Below, piece by piece: positions 58,142 through 64,000 of a DNA stretch of 64,000 nt. Under the pieces are notes generated by a model, which was given only the letters and a program-made list of their open reading frames with translations, ran no database searches and was not told where the DNA came from. Source of the DNA: Brachybacterium phenoliresistens (GTDB lineage Bacteria > Actinomycetota > Actinomycetes > Actinomycetales > Dermabacteraceae); the NCBI RefSeq assembly GCF_000576425.1, contig NZ_KK069998.1, positions 1-64,000 on the forward strand. Direction: 5' to 3'. The position numbers and the translations under genes are program-made. Within the stretch, counting starts at the first letter, position 1, and each line of letters opens with the position of its first letter.

Positions 58142-58159
58142 TGCAACGGAGCGGTTGCA
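58142..58159. promoter_or_regulatory. operator 1 of the SRPBCC-arsR operon
   Basis: TGCAAC-N6-GTTGCA, perfect inverted repeat. It overlaps the proposed -35 TTGCAC (58155-58160). Confidence 0.75.
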
Positions 58160-58183
58160 CGCTCGCGGTCGACGTGCGAGACT
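58155..58183 (+). promoter_or_regulatory. promoter of the SRPBCC-arsR operon
   Basis: TTGCAC (58155-58160), a 17-nt spacer and GAGACT (58178-58183), flanked by two identical operators. Confidence 0.5.
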
Positions 58184-58187
58184 CTTC

Positions 58188-58205
58188 TGCAACCACACAG
58201 TTGCA
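58188..58205. promoter_or_regulatory. operator 2 of the SRPBCC-arsR operon
   Basis: Second TGCAAC-N6-GTTGCA inverted repeat, 46 bp downstream of the first and over the expected transcription start. Confidence 0.75.
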
Positions 58206-58338
58206 TCGTCGGCATCGCGGCCTCCCCTCCCGCCCCGCATCCCGCAGACCGGGACAGGGCGCCGCCACGACACTGACGCCCGCCACCGCACCCGCCCCCG
58301 TCGGCCCATCGCCGACGACACCGCATGAGGAGACCGCC

Positions 58339-58812
58339 ATGGAGAACACGCAGAACCCCCCGGCCGAGATCGACACCGATGCCTTCGTCGTGCGCCGCAC
58401 GATCCGCATCGCCGCACCCCGCGAGAAGGTCTGGCGCACCGTCACCGAGCCCGAGCTCGTCTCGCAGTGGTTCGGCCGGATCACCCTCGAGGGCACCGGC
58501 GCCGGAGCCGTCGGCACCATCGGCTGGCCCGGCGAGCGCCGGGTCCCGATCCGGGTCGAGACCTTCGTCCCGACCACCGAGGTGTCCTACCGCTGGTGCA
58601 ACGAGGAGGGACCGCTGTCCGAGACGGTCGACGACGAGCGTGCCACCGTCTTCACCTTCACCCTCGAGGATGCCCCGGGCGGCACGCAGCTCACCGTCGT
58701 CGAGACGGGCTTCGGCGGAACCAGCGACCCGCAGCAGATGATGGCCGACCATCGGGGCGGCTGGGACGCCGAGCTCGACAAGCTCGTCGCCCTGCTCGAG
58801 CGCGGCGCATGA
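58339..58812 (+). CDS. SRPBCC/AHSA1 domain protein
   Basis: 157 residues of the helix-grip (START-like) fold, a hydrophobic-ligand binding domain. VVRRTIRIAAPREKVWRTVTEPELVSQWFG at the start and GGTQLTVVETGFGG...GGWDAELDKLVALLERG at the end are diagnostic. GAGGAGA lies 6 nt before ATG. It is coupled to the downstream ArsR gene (ATGA overlap), a common pair in actinobacteria where the ArsR controls the SRPBCC gene. The ligand is unknown. Confidence 0.88.
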   Translation: MENTQNPPAEIDTDAFVVRRTIRIAAPREKVWRTVTEPELVSQWFGRITLEGTGAGAVGTIGWPGERRVPIRVETFVPTTEVSYRWCNEEGPLSETVDDERATVFTFTLEDAPGGTQLTVVETGFGGTSDPQQMMADHRGGWDAELDKLVALLERGA

Positions 58813-59138
58813 GCCCCGACCTGGTCGACCCCTCGGTGGTCGAGATGTGCAGCGCGCTCGGCGACGAGACCCGCTGGAGCATCCTCGCCGCTCTCGGCGA
58901 GGGCGACGCCTCCGCCTCCGCCCTCGCCCGCCGCCTCCCGGTGACCCGGCAGGCCATCGCCAAGCATCTCGCCGTGCTGCACGATGTCGGTCTCGTGGAG
59001 ACCGTCCAGGTGGGGCGCGAGGTCCGGTACCGGGTCGTCGGATCCGGCCTCAGCGCGACGGCCCGGCGCCTGGACGCGATCGGCGTCGCCTGGGACCGTC
59101 GCCTGGCGTCCATCAAGCAGATCGCCGAGAACCTCTGA
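58809..59138 (+). CDS. ArsR family transcriptional regulator
   Basis: 109 residues, winged helix: MCSALGDETRWSILAALGEGDASASALARRLPVTRQAIAKHLAVLHDVGLVETVQVGREVRYRV. It lacks clear metal-ligand Cys/His pairs, so it is probably a non-metal ArsR of the SdpR-like type whose cue may come from the SRPBCC partner. It is the likely binder of the two TGCAAC-N6-GTTGCA sites upstream of the operon (autorepression), which is inference from context. Confidence 0.87.
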   Translation: MSPDLVDPSVVEMCSALGDETRWSILAALGEGDASASALARRLPVTRQAIAKHLAVLHDVGLVETVQVGREVRYRVVGSGLSATARRLDAIGVAWDRRLASIKQIAENL

Positions 59139-59184
59139 CGAGATCGTCCCCGGCCCGGGCACGGACGCCTCCCGCCCGGGCATG

Positions 59185-59223
59185 GACCGGCCCCCGCCCT
59201 GCCGTGCAGGTCGGGGGCCGGTC
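59185..59223. terminator. terminator after the SRPBCC-arsR operon
   Basis: 12-bp perfect stem (59185-59196 and 59212-59223) enclosing a small CTGC/GCAG hairpin, between convergent genes. Confidence 0.8.
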
Positions 59224-59256
59224 GTCCGTCTCGCGGTCCGCTCGTCGCGGCGCGGG

Positions 59257-59745
59257 TCACCGACGGGTCATGGTGCTGGTGTATCCGCCGCCGCCGGGGT
59301 AGACCCAGTCGCCGGTCATGACGGTGTCGTCATCGGTGAAGGTGCCGCGGAAGTACGCCGGGCTGCCCTGGGCTCCGGCCCAGATGGTGAGCGTGCCGCC
59401 GTCGAGCTCGTAGACGTAGTCGAAGGTGTTGCCCTGGGAGTCGTAGAAGCGCGAGGCGATCTCCTCGCTCACGGGCTCGCCGAAGGGATGCAGGTGCCCG
59501 ATCACCTCGAACCCGGTGATGCTCTGGCCGAACTGCTCGAGGTCGACGTGCTGGATGAGGAAGTGGCCGCCGTCCATCCACGCATAGCGGACGGTGCCCT
59601 CGGCGCCGCCGGTGACGGCCCAGGTGCCGACGAGCCGGTCCAGGGCGCGAAGGCGAGCGCTGGGCAGGGGCGGCGCCTCCTGCGCCGCGGCCTCGGCATC
59701 CAGGTCGGCGGTGATGGCGGGCTGGGGACGGGTGTTCTCGGTCAT
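59257..59745 (-). CDS. DUF1579-like protein, ECF-module associated
   Basis: 162-residue cytoplasmic protein. LVGTWAVTGGAEGTVRYAWMDGGHFLIQHVDLEQFGQ and VIGHLHPFGEPVSEEIASRFYDSQGNTFDYVYELDGGTLTIWAG suggest a lipocalin-like beta-barrel that binds small molecules, similar to DUF1579/SnoaL-linked proteins found near ECF sigma genes. I am not sure of the family. AGGAG precedes ATG 59745. It is divergent from the DUF998-DGPF-sigma operon and has a similar upstream motif, so it may be in the same regulon. Confidence 0.7.
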   Translation of the reverse strand: MTENTRPQPAITADLDAEAAAQEAPPLPSARLRALDRLVGTWAVTGGAEGTVRYAWMDGGHFLIQHVDLEQFGQSITGFEVIGHLHPFGEPVSEEIASRFYDSQGNTFDYVYELDGGTLTIWAGAQGSPAYFRGTFTDDDTVMTGDWVYPGGGGYTSTMTRR

Positions 59746-59802
59746 GATCAGCTCCTGTGCGCTGCTCGGTGCGGGCCTCGTACGGCCCGCGCTCACCGGG
59801 AC

Positions 59803-59829
59803 CTCGGAGCGGTCGCAGGGTTCTCGACA
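59803..59829 (-). promoter_or_regulatory. ECF-like promoter upstream of the DUF1579-like gene
   Basis: TGTCGA (59824-59829), 17 nt, CGAG (59803-59806) on the minus strand. The TGTCGA -35 matches the motif reported for ECF42 sigma factors; the -10 is approximate. Confidence 0.4.
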
Positions 59830-59871
59830 TCCCGCCGCGAAGAAGTTCTGACGGGAGATCTCGGCCGGGGA

Positions 59872-59898
59872 TGTCAAGACGGCGCGAGCGGCTCCGTG
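59872..59898 (+). promoter_or_regulatory. ECF-like promoter upstream of the DUF998 operon
   Basis: TGTCAA (59872-59877), 17 nt, CGTG (59895-59898). It mirrors the divergent site at 59803-59829 with the same spacing. Confidence 0.4.
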
Positions 59899-59954
59899 GT
59901 GCCCGTGAACGCCGCCCGCCCCGGGCTGCGACGCTCGAGAGACCGGAGGACATC

Positions 59955-60608
59955 ATGACCACCGCCGCCACGACCCCGAGGTCCAGGCCGGACGCCGCCG
60001 CGCGTCCGCGGACCCGCGCCCTGCTCGCCGCCGCCGCGCTCGCCGGCCCCGTCTTCTTCGCCTCGTCGGTGTGCCAGGCGCTGACCCGGCCCGGGTTCGA
60101 CATCCGCATCCACCCGCTCAGCCAGCTCGCCACCGGAGATCTCGGCTGGATCCAGCAGCTCACCTTCGTGCTCGCCGGCCTGGGCGGCCTTGCCCTCGCC
60201 CTCGCCCATCGCCGTCTCGTCGTCGACGGAGCAGGCGCGCGCCTGGCCCCGATCCTGCTGGGCGTCTTCGGGGCCGGCTTCGTGCTGGCCGGACTGTTCA
60301 CGATGGACCCGCAGCACGGATTCCCCGCAGGCGCACCGGCCGGCGCGGTGGAGATGTCCTGGCATGCGATCGTGCACACCGCCGCGGCCGCGGCCTCGTT
60401 CCTCGCCCTCGCCGGAGCGTGCACCGCGCTGCTGGTCCGCTCGATCCGCCGCCGGCAGGTGGGGGCCTCGATCGGAAACGGGCTGGTCGCGCTCGCCCTG
60501 CTGGCGCCGACCTCGCCGAGCGGGGCGAGCATCCAGATCGCCGTCACCGGACTGATCGCCTTCACCTGGATCACCGTCACCGCGCTGCGGCTGCGGCGCC
60601 GCGCCTGA
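59955..60608 (+). CDS. DUF998 membrane protein
   Basis: 217 residues, six hydrophobic segments. SVCQALTRPGFDIRIHPLSQLATGDLGWIQQL and AGLFTMDPQHGFPAGAP are the DUF998 hallmark. CGGAGGA lies 4 nt before ATG 59955. It is the first gene of the operon with the DGPF protein and ECF sigma factor (59-nt gap). Such membrane partners recur in DGPF/ECF42 modules, perhaps as targets rather than as anti-sigma factors. The function is unknown. Confidence 0.85.
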   Translation: MTTAATTPRSRPDAAARPRTRALLAAAALAGPVFFASSVCQALTRPGFDIRIHPLSQLATGDLGWIQQLTFVLAGLGGLALALAHRRLVVDGAGARLAPILLGVFGAGFVLAGLFTMDPQHGFPAGAPAGAVEMSWHAIVHTAAAAASFLALAGACTALLVRSIRRRQVGASIGNGLVALALLAPTSPSGASIQIAVTGLIAFTWITVTALRLRRRA

Positions 60609-60667
60609 TCCGACCCGCCGGCAGCGTGCCGGATACTGACACCACCACACGCCGAAGGAGACCGACC

Positions 60668-61036
60668 ATGAAGTTCCTGCTGTTGAGCTACACGCCCGCG
60701 CAGGCGTGGGACGCCGAGACCGCCGACGTGCCGAGCCAGGAGGCCCTGGACGCGTTCGCCGCCTATCAGAAGTTCGAGGCCGAGCTGCGCGAGACCGGGG
60801 AGTTCGTGCTCAGCGAAGGCCTGGGCCACCCCGCCGTCTCGACGACGGTCCGCCGGACCGATGCCGGCGTGACCGCGACCGACGGACCGTTCGCCGAGCT
60901 GAAGGAGGTGCTCGCGAGCTTCGCGATCATCGAGGTCTCCGGCCTCGAACGGGCCAAGGACATCGTCGCCCGGATGGTCGAGGTGCTCGGCGAGCCGATG
61001 GAGATCCGGCCGATCATGGGCGACGACTTCGCCTGA
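60668..61036 (+). CDS. YCII/DGPF-domain protein
   Basis: 122 residues, YCII-related domain. MKFLLLSYTPAQAWDAE at the start and the DGPF signature TATDGPFAELKEVLASFAIIEV are present. In actinobacteria this family is the marker partner and usual target of ECF42 sigma factors. Its stop overlaps the sigma ATG by one base (TGATG). The biochemical role is unknown; the YCII fold is proposed to be an enzyme or small-molecule-binding domain. Confidence 0.92.
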   Translation: MKFLLLSYTPAQAWDAETADVPSQEALDAFAAYQKFEAELRETGEFVLSEGLGHPAVSTTVRRTDAGVTATDGPFAELKEVLASFAIIEVSGLERAKDIVARMVEVLGEPMEIRPIMGDDFA

Positions 61037-62400
61037 TGGCCGCTCCGTCCGGCGACGCGCGCGGGACGCACCTCGCTCGCATCGAGCACGTGCTGCGTGA
61101 GCAGACGCCGCACGTGCTCGGAGCGCTGGTGCGTCGCTTCGGGCGGTTCGACCTCGCGGAGGACGCCGTGCAGGAAGCGCTGATCGTCGCCGCCCGGCGA
61201 TGGGCGGCCGACGGCCTGCCGGACGGCCCGCGCGCCTGGCTGATCCGGGTCGCCTACCGCAGGATGATCGACCTCCTGCGCTCGGAGCAGGCCGCGCGCC
61301 GGCGCGAGGAGGACGCCGCCTCCACCGATCTGGTGCTGGTCGATCCGGCCGCGCCCCGACCCGCTGCCGTCGACCGCGACGACAGCCTGCAGCTCCTGCT
61401 GCTGTGCTGCCATCCCGCGCTGTCGGAGACCTCGCAGATCGCGCTGACGCTGCGTGCGGTCGGCGGTCTCACCACCGCCGAGATCGCCCACGCGTACGGG
61501 GCCGCCGAGGCCACCATGGGCTCGCGGATCAGCCGCGCCAAGCAGACCCTCAAGAAGGCCGGCGCCCGCTTCGAGCTGCGGGACTCCGACGACCTCGCCG
61601 CCCGCACCACCGCGGTGATGCGGGTGCTCTACCTGATCTTCAACGAGGGGTACACCGCCACCGCCGGCAGCGACCTGACCCGTGCCGCCCTCACCGCCGA
61701 GGCCATCCGGCTGACGCGGATGCTCCGCGCCCTGCTGCCCGACGACGTCGAGGTGGCGGGGCTGCTCGCGCTCATGCTCCTGACCGACGCGCGCCGCGAT
61801 GCCCGCACCGATCCCGAGGACGGGCTCGTGGTCCTCTCCGAGCAGGACCGCACCCTCTGGGACCGCCCGCTCATCGCCGAGGGCCAGCGACTGATCGAGG
61901 ACGCCTGGCGTCAGGAGCGGGTCGGGCCGTACCAGCTCCAGGCGGCCATCGCCGCGATCCACGCCCAGGCGGACACCGCCGAGGCGACCGACTGGCCCCA
62001 GATCGCCGCCCTGTACCTGTGGCTCGAGCGCCTCGATCCCACCGCGCCGATCCGCCTCTCGCGGGTCGTCGCCGTCGCCCATGCCTTCGGCCCCCACCGC
62101 GGCCTCGCCCTGCTCGACCAGCTCGATCGCGAGCACGCCCTCACCGAGGATCCCCTCGTCGCGCAGCGCACCCACGCCGTCCGCGCCCATCTGCTCGACC
62201 AGCTCGGCGAGCACGAGCGCGCCGCCGACGCGTACCGTGCCGCCGCGGCCCTCACCGAGAACGAGACCGAACGGCGCTATCTCCATCGCCGAGCACGCCG
62301 GTCCGCGCCGGAGCAGGAATCGCAGCCCCGCGGCGCACAGGCCGCCGACGACGCCGCGACCTGCACCGACGTCCCCCGAGGAAGGCCCGGACGCGTCTGA
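61036..62400 (+). CDS. ECF42-type RNA polymerase sigma factor with C-terminal extension
   Basis: 454 residues. Sigma region 2 contains RRFGRFDLAEDAVQEALIVAARRWAADGLPDGPRAWLIRVAYRRMIDLLRSE. Region 4 contains LTLRAVGGLTTAEIAHAYGAAEATMGSRISRAKQTLKKAG. The long C-terminal helical extension (about 190-430) with FNEGYTATAGSDLTRAALTAEAIRLTRML and LWLERLDPTAPIRLSRVVAVAHAFGP is the TPR-like domain of ECF42. No anti-sigma gene is present, which is normal for this group. The tail is Pro/Arg/Ala-rich. Expected targets are the DGPF and DUF998 genes. Confidence 0.92.
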   Translation: MAAPSGDARGTHLARIEHVLREQTPHVLGALVRRFGRFDLAEDAVQEALIVAARRWAADGLPDGPRAWLIRVAYRRMIDLLRSEQAARRREEDAASTDLVLVDPAAPRPAAVDRDDSLQLLLLCCHPALSETSQIALTLRAVGGLTTAEIAHAYGAAEATMGSRISRAKQTLKKAGARFELRDSDDLAARTTAVMRVLYLIFNEGYTATAGSDLTRAALTAEAIRLTRMLRALLPDDVEVAGLLALMLLTDARRDARTDPEDGLVVLSEQDRTLWDRPLIAEGQRLIEDAWRQERVGPYQLQAAIAAIHAQADTAEATDWPQIAALYLWLERLDPTAPIRLSRVVAVAHAFGPHRGLALLDQLDREHALTEDPLVAQRTHAVRAHLLDQLGEHERAADAYRAAAALTENETERRYLHRRARRSAPEQESQPRGAQAADDAATCTDVPRGRPGRV

Positions 62401-62414
62401 GCGCCGGCCTGCAG

Positions 62415-62454
62415 ACGACGCAGGGCCCCGGCGAGAACCGGGGCCCTGCGTCGT
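62415..62454 (+). terminator. terminator of the sigma-factor operon
   Basis: Perfect 17-bp stem (62415-62431 and 62438-62454) with a 6-nt loop, 14 nt after the stop. It shares the GGGCCCCGG core with the hairpins at 2589 and 40191. Confidence 0.85.
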
Positions 62455-62465
62455 GGACCGAGCTC

Positions 62466-62505
62466 CGAGACATCGGCGATGTCCCGAGCCGTCACATCGG
62501 TGGAG
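62466..62505. repeat. palindromic segment resembling an IS end remnant
   Basis: GACATCGGCGATGTC (within 62466-62484) is a 15-bp palindrome followed by CCGAGCCGTCACATCGG. It resembles the ends of IS481-type elements in actinobacteria, but there is no transposase or matching other end. It could also be the SMR operon terminator. Confidence 0.3.
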
Positions 62506-62533
62506 ATGGCGGAGGACGCAGGCATCGGCGGAT

Positions 62534-62935
62534 TCAGGTGGCCGGCTGGGTCCGGGTGTCGAGCTCGGGGCTGTCGGCGAGCTTGAGCCAGACGACGCCG
62601 GCGATGATGACGGCGAGCCAGAAGCCCTTGGCCAGGGTCAGGGTCTCGTCGAAGAACACCGGTCCGAGCACCGCGGCGCCGACGGCGCCGATGCCCGCCC
62701 AGACCGCGTACCCGATCCCGACATCGATCCGCTTCAGCGCGACGCTGAGGAAGAACAAGGTGAACAGGAAGAACACGACGGCGATGATCGACCAGAGCGG
62801 GTCGGTGAAGCCCCGGCTGCCGTTGACGCTGAGGGCGTAGCCGACCTCGAAGACGCCAGCGATGAGCAGCGCGATCCAGGCACCGCCCCTCTTCTCACCC
62901 TGGATGGGGGCCGCAGAGGTGGTGGAAGTGGTCAT
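62534..62935 (-). CDS. SMR family efflux subunit
   Basis: 133 residues, four membrane helices. IALLIAGVFEVGYALSVNGSRGF has the conserved Glu30 of small multidrug resistance proteins, and IDVGIGYAVWAGIGAVGAAVLG and FWLAVIIAGVVWLKL follow. The N-terminal 15 residues are extra. It is the last gene of an operon whose preceding gene is a second SMR subunit, with a 35-nt gap, so the pair likely makes a heterodimer such as EbrAB or YkkCD. AAAGGA precedes ATG. Substrate is unknown. Confidence 0.9.
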   Translation of the reverse strand: MTTSTTSAAPIQGEKRGGAWIALLIAGVFEVGYALSVNGSRGFTDPLWSIIAVVFFLFTLFFLSVALKRIDVGIGYAVWAGIGAVGAAVLGPVFFDETLTLAKGFWLAVIIAGVVWLKLADSPELDTRTQPAT

Positions 62936-62970
62936 GGAGGCTTTCCTTTCGAGAGTGTGTGGGGGCCGGA

Positions 62971-63291
62971 TCAGGCGGTGCCGGCGAGGTTGAGGCCGAC
63001 GACGCCGCCGATGACGACGAGGATGCCGAGGAACTTCTTCCAGGTGAGCTTCTGCGACAGGAACAGGGCGCCGACGATGACGATCCCGACGCCGGCGAGC
63101 GAGGTCCAGAGTGCGTATCCGATGCCGACGTCGAAGGTGAGGAGGGCGAGGCTGAGGAAGAAGGTCGCGATCCCGCCCGAGACGAGGGTGGCGATCGTCC
63201 ACCAGAGGTGCGTGAACCCATTCGCTTTCCCGGCGGCGATGCCGACAGCGACCTCGAAGACGACGGCGATGGCGAGATAGAGCCAGCTCAT
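62971..63291 (-). CDS. SMR family efflux subunit
   Basis: 106 residues, four helices: MSWLYLAIAVVFEVAVGIAAGKANGFTHLWW (Glu13), DVGIGYALWTSLAGVGIVIVG and the C-terminal LGILVVIGGVVGLNLAGTA. It is the canonical SMR length. The ATG overlaps the deaminase stop by four bases. The paired subunit follows at 62935. No guanidine riboswitch is in view; the operon start is outside the window. Confidence 0.9.
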   Translation of the reverse strand: MSWLYLAIAVVFEVAVGIAAGKANGFTHLWWTIATLVSGGIATFFLSLALLTFDVGIGYALWTSLAGVGIVIVGALFLSQKLTWKKFLGILVVIGGVVGLNLAGTA

Positions 63292-63815
63292 GATGATGTT
63301 CCTTTCAATCGGTTGCCCGGTCGAGCGGATGCGCGGCCGGAGGTGCGGTGGTGCAGATAGCGGGTGAACGGGTCGGCACCGTGCGGCACGGCCAGCGGCC
63401 GGTAGAGGCGGTCGCGTGCTGCGCCGGTGATGCCGAACGCGGGATAGCTCGCCCGATAGTCGAAGCCGAACCCGGCGACCTCGTCGCGGTCGACGGCGAC
63501 GTGGACGGTGCCGATGCCGCGATCGAGCGCGTAGCGGTAGCACAGGCCGCACGGCTCCCCGGTAGCCAGCACCGTGAACCCGGCGAGGGAGTCGAGACCG
63601 TGACGAGTCATGGCATCGCGCATCGCGACGACCTCGGCGTGCGCCATCGGATCGCCGGTCTCGGCGACCCGATTCACGCCGAACACCGAAGCCGCCTCAC
63701 CGTCGGTGCCCACGAGGACGCCGACGAACGGGAGGCCGCCTGCGTCGACATGCGCGGTGCAGGCGTCGACGGCCTGCGACATCACCGACGCCAGGGTGCT
63801 GGTCCCGGTGCTCAC
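63288..63815 (-). CDS. cytidine/deoxycytidylate deaminase family protein
   Basis: 175-residue zinc-dependent deaminase. The HAE motif is in GDPMAHAEVVAMRDAM and the PCxxC motif in ATGEPCGLCYRYALDRG. The remainder (VAGFGFDYRASYPAFGI) resembles guanine deaminase/CMP-deaminase-like proteins of unclear substrate. GTG 63815 overlaps the upstream stop by GTGA. Its genetic coupling to SMR pumps suggests production or removal of an exported amine or guanidine compound (inference only). Confidence 0.85.
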   Translation of the reverse strand: MSTGTSTLASVMSQAVDACTAHVDAGGLPFVGVLVGTDGEAASVFGVNRVAETGDPMAHAEVVAMRDAMTRHGLDSLAGFTVLATGEPCGLCYRYALDRGIGTVHVAVDRDEVAGFGFDYRASYPAFGITGAARDRLYRPLAVPHGADPFTRYLHHRTSGRASARPGNRLKGTSS

Positions 63816-64000
63816 GACTGCCCCGGACGTGCTACGACCTTGCGCTCGGTGACGTCGTCGACGATCTTCTGGAGCCGGGTCGCTGACGGCACGCCGCGCA
63901 GCACCTGGCCTTCGATCACGATGCCGGGCACCGAGTCGATGCCGACCGTGTGCACGGCGTAGCCCTGGTCGGCGCGCTGCCGGTCACGTCGCTGCTCGCT
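63812..64000 (-). CDS. thioredoxin-fold protein, partial (C-terminal part)
   Basis: Only the last 62 residues are inside the window; the gene continues past 64000. The sequence SVPGIVIEGQVLRGVPSATRL (here within YAVHTVGIDSVPGI...) has the cis-Pro turn typical of thioredoxin/glutaredoxin-like folds, and KIVDDVTERKVVARPGQS ends it. The active-site Cys lie outside the window, so the assignment is tentative. It is coupled to the deaminase gene by GTGA overlap. Confidence 0.55.
   Translation of the reverse strand, partial: SEQRRDRQRADQGYAVHTVGIDSVPGIVIEGQVLRGVPSATRLQKIVDDVTERKVVARPGQS

Noticed and set aside
63292..63341. Guanidine (ykkC) riboswitch upstream of the SMR genes
   Set aside because: The SMR gene is coupled to the deaminase with no room for a leader; any riboswitch would lie beyond the window.

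Overview
The window is a stretch of a high-GC actinobacterial chromosome, with GC-saturated third codon positions and long open shadow frames everywhere. The core block tRNA-Gln / glmU / prs / rplY / pth / mfd / mazG / eno / ftsB-like / DUF501 / ppx is an actinobacterial arrangement, and menaquinone synthesis (menG), TPP-riboswitch thiD and a Pmt mannosyltransferase fit Micrococcales. A Dermabacteraceae/Brachybacterium-like genome is my best guess, but it is inference; no 16S gene is present.

Layout. 1-539 holds no recognisable gene, only GC-rich repeats. 540-6824: menG, serC, a purine permease, nagB and a type II NADH dehydrogenase. 6953-19490 (minus strand): the housekeeping block, with many 1- to 4-base ATGA/TGATG overlaps. 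19626-23942: TetR and MarR regulators, an ABC-F ATPase, a membrane-anchored glutaredoxin-like protein and a second TetR. 24030-31237: a carbohydrate-use region with a GPH/MFS transporter divergent from a sulfatase, a secreted AMIN-like protein, an aldo/keto reductase and a Tat-exported GH30 glycosidase. 31344-36464: purF, then a beta-glucoside PTS with a BglG/LicT antiterminator and its RNA target. 36533-41142: TPP riboswitch-thiD, rsmA, tatD, rpmF, rsmI. 41179-49167: pmt, malQ, luxS, an MFS exporter, an HTH-less LysR-type domain protein and two alpha/beta hydrolases. 49277-58065: ArsR plus metal P-type ATPase, DUF421, ketopantoate reductase-like protein, RibD-like reductase, hydrolase and a rifampin-phosphotransferase-like enzyme. 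58142-62400: an SRPBCC/ArsR pair with two operators and an ECF42-type sigma factor module. 62534-64000: an operon of a thioredoxin-like protein, a deaminase and two SMR subunits that runs off the edge.

Regulation is unusually readable. At least nine genes have a TANNNT hexamer exactly 6 nt before the start codon, and ndh has one at 7 nt, indicating leaderless mRNAs. This resets the start of the purine permease. The PTS leader carries a RAT antiterminator overlapping an intrinsic terminator. thiD has a TPP riboswitch. Perfect palindromes sit on the promoters of the sulfatase/transporter, GH30 and SRPBCC-ArsR units. Several intrinsic terminators are long GC hairpins without a T-tract.

No rRNA, CRISPR array, transposase gene, prophage or replication origin was seen. 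Domain names come from reading the sequences without database searches.
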